NCBI RefSeq assembly: GCF_024399315.1
Contig: NZ_CP075170.1
Span: 1,488,001-1,552,000 of the forward strand
Source: Chryseobacterium sp. MA9
GTDB taxonomy: Bacteria > Bacteroidota > Bacteroidia > Flavobacteriales > Weeksellaceae
DNA: 64,000 bases
Reading direction: 5' to 3'
Made by a program: the position numbers and the translations under genes. Below are positions 63,400 to 64,000 of this stretch, one piece after another (the stretch's first letter is position 1; each line of letters begins with the position of its first letter). The notes under the pieces were generated by a model. It made no database searches. It was given only the letters and a program-made list of their open reading frames with translations, and was not told the origin of the DNA.

Positions 63400-63771
63400 T
63401 TATCTGTGCTGATCTATAAGAATCATATTTCCATCGGGATCTTTCAGGTAAATATGTTCAGGTCCCGAAGTTGTTTCATCAGCTTCTTTTCCGATTTCAA
63501 CTCCGCTTTCTTTTAATCTTTTCTGAATTTCACGCACATCTTCAAAAGATTCAAGATTCTGTGCATTTTCATCCCATCCCGGATTGAAAGTAAGCATATT
63601 TCCATCAAACATTGCCTGAAAAAGTCCTATCAGTGTAGAACCGTTTTTCATGATCAGGTAGTTACTTTCTGTAGTTCCTGCCATGGTTGTAAAGCCAAGT
63701 TTCTCATAAAAGTCCCTGGATTTCTGAAGGTCTTTTACACTTAAGCTGATTGAAAATGCTCCTAATTTCAT
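63400..63771 (-). CDS. VOC/glyoxalase superfamily protein
   Basis: 123 residues. VOC fold with ISLSVKDLQKSRDFYEKLGFTTM, LIGLFQAMFDGNMLTFNPGWDENAQ and EADETTSGPEHIYLKDPDGNMILI, whose EHIY and DPDG turns are typical. It is similar in layout to PhnB/glyoxalase-like single-domain proteins. Its start overlaps the stop of the partial membrane protein gene by 4 bp (ATGA), so they are translationally coupled. Confidence 0.88.
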   Translation of the reverse strand: MKLGAFSISLSVKDLQKSRDFYEKLGFTTMAGTTESNYLIMKNGSTLIGLFQAMFDGNMLTFNPGWDENAQNLESFEDVREIQKRLKESGVEIGKEADETTSGPEHIYLKDPDGNMILIDQHR

Positions 63772-64000
63772 ATTTTCTTTGTTTTTAAAGCGAGTTTATG
63801 TCCTATGAAAACCAGTCCCCAAACGAAGATTCCTAAAATCCAGAACCAGATGGGAGTAGGTAAAGATACCATCATATAAATGGTCATCAGTAAAAAAATG
63901 ATTCCACAGATTACAGCTGATGTAGATTTTCCGTTGTTAGAAATTTTTGAGGCTGTAAATCCGGAAACAACCGCTGCTAAGGCATAAGCCAGAATGATAA
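63768..64000 (-). CDS. Integral membrane protein, cut off by the window edge
   Basis: The last 76 residues of a gene that continues beyond base 64000. Two or three hydrophobic stretches are visible (ILAYALAAVVSGFTASKIS; AVICGIIFLLMTIYMMVSL; WFWILGIFVWGLVFIGHKLA), and the C-terminus is KTKKI. The stop overlaps the VOC start (ATGA). I do not recognise the family. Confidence 0.7.
   Translation of the reverse strand, partial: IILAYALAAVVSGFTASKISNNGKSTSAVICGIIFLLMTIYMMVSLPTPIWFWILGIFVWGLVFIGHKLALKTKKI

Overview
The window looks like chromosomal DNA of a Bacteroidota bacterium, most likely Chryseobacterium or a close relative in the Weeksellaceae. The reasons are low GC, promoters of the TTTG-N19-TAnnTTTG type (best example 52038-52069), a SusC/SusD pair, a type IX secretion C-terminal sorting domain, Bacteroidota-sized urocanate hydratase, PurL and PurB, a class A (subclass A2) beta-lactamase resembling the CIA/CGA enzymes of that genus, and many Ser/Ala-Cys lipoprotein signals. 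No rRNA or tRNA genes were seen. The species call is inference; the phylum is well supported.

Layout. 1-8.7 kb: a cut-off Cys-rich protein, a metallo-hydrolase, hutU with a Crp/Fnr regulator, a small repeat-bounded island carrying a frameshifted DUF559 nuclease gene, a hydroxyacid dehydrogenase, pcm and a Gfo/Idh oxidoreductase. 9-13.9 kb: a secreted GH5 glucanase, a class A beta-lactamase, 3-hydroxybutyryl-CoA dehydrogenase and small proteins. 14-30 kb: core genes (pheT, dnaN, dgkA, purL, purB) mixed with an AraC/RclC-like pair, an M23 peptidase, a GDSL hydrolase and a barstar homologue. 30.4-41.5 kb: an accessory block on the minus strand holding a double-glycine-leader peptide, an RHS protein with a variable C-terminal tip and an overlapping membrane protein gene, an adhesin-like coiled-coil protein, a mosaic RHS remnant, a giant DUF5977 surface protein and a T9SS beta-propeller protein. 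41.8-42.7 kb: two tandem secreted paralogues. 42.8-51.8 kb: a polysaccharide utilisation locus (SusC, SusD, GH144-like hydrolase, esterase, GH3) probably aimed at beta-1,2-glucan or a similar beta-glucan. 52-64 kb: ordinary lipoproteins, a deoxynucleoside kinase, a glutaminyl cyclase, an antiporter, a bestrophin channel, and a run of VOC and SRPBCC proteins.

How the genes work together. In the PUL, SusC/SusD would import oligosaccharides across the outer membrane, the surface lipoprotein GH144-like enzyme would cut the polymer, and the periplasmic GH3 would release glucose; the GH5 at 9 kb is a separate beta-glucanase. The RHS block is closely packed (gaps of 6-12 bp) and is probably one transcript ending in a toxin-tip and immunity-like pair.

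The most unusual signals are: (1) the DUF559 gene framed by 60-bp inverted arms, with a solitary arm elsewhere at 21223-21276; (2) a 46-residue double-glycine-leader peptide with four regularly spaced cysteines at 30430-30570, with no maturation genes nearby; (3) the AT-rich RHS tip and overlapping membrane gene; (4) a gene that is a scar-like fusion of two neighbouring surface-protein families; and (5) intergenic-type GGAAGATGG repeats embedded in frame in a T9SS protein.
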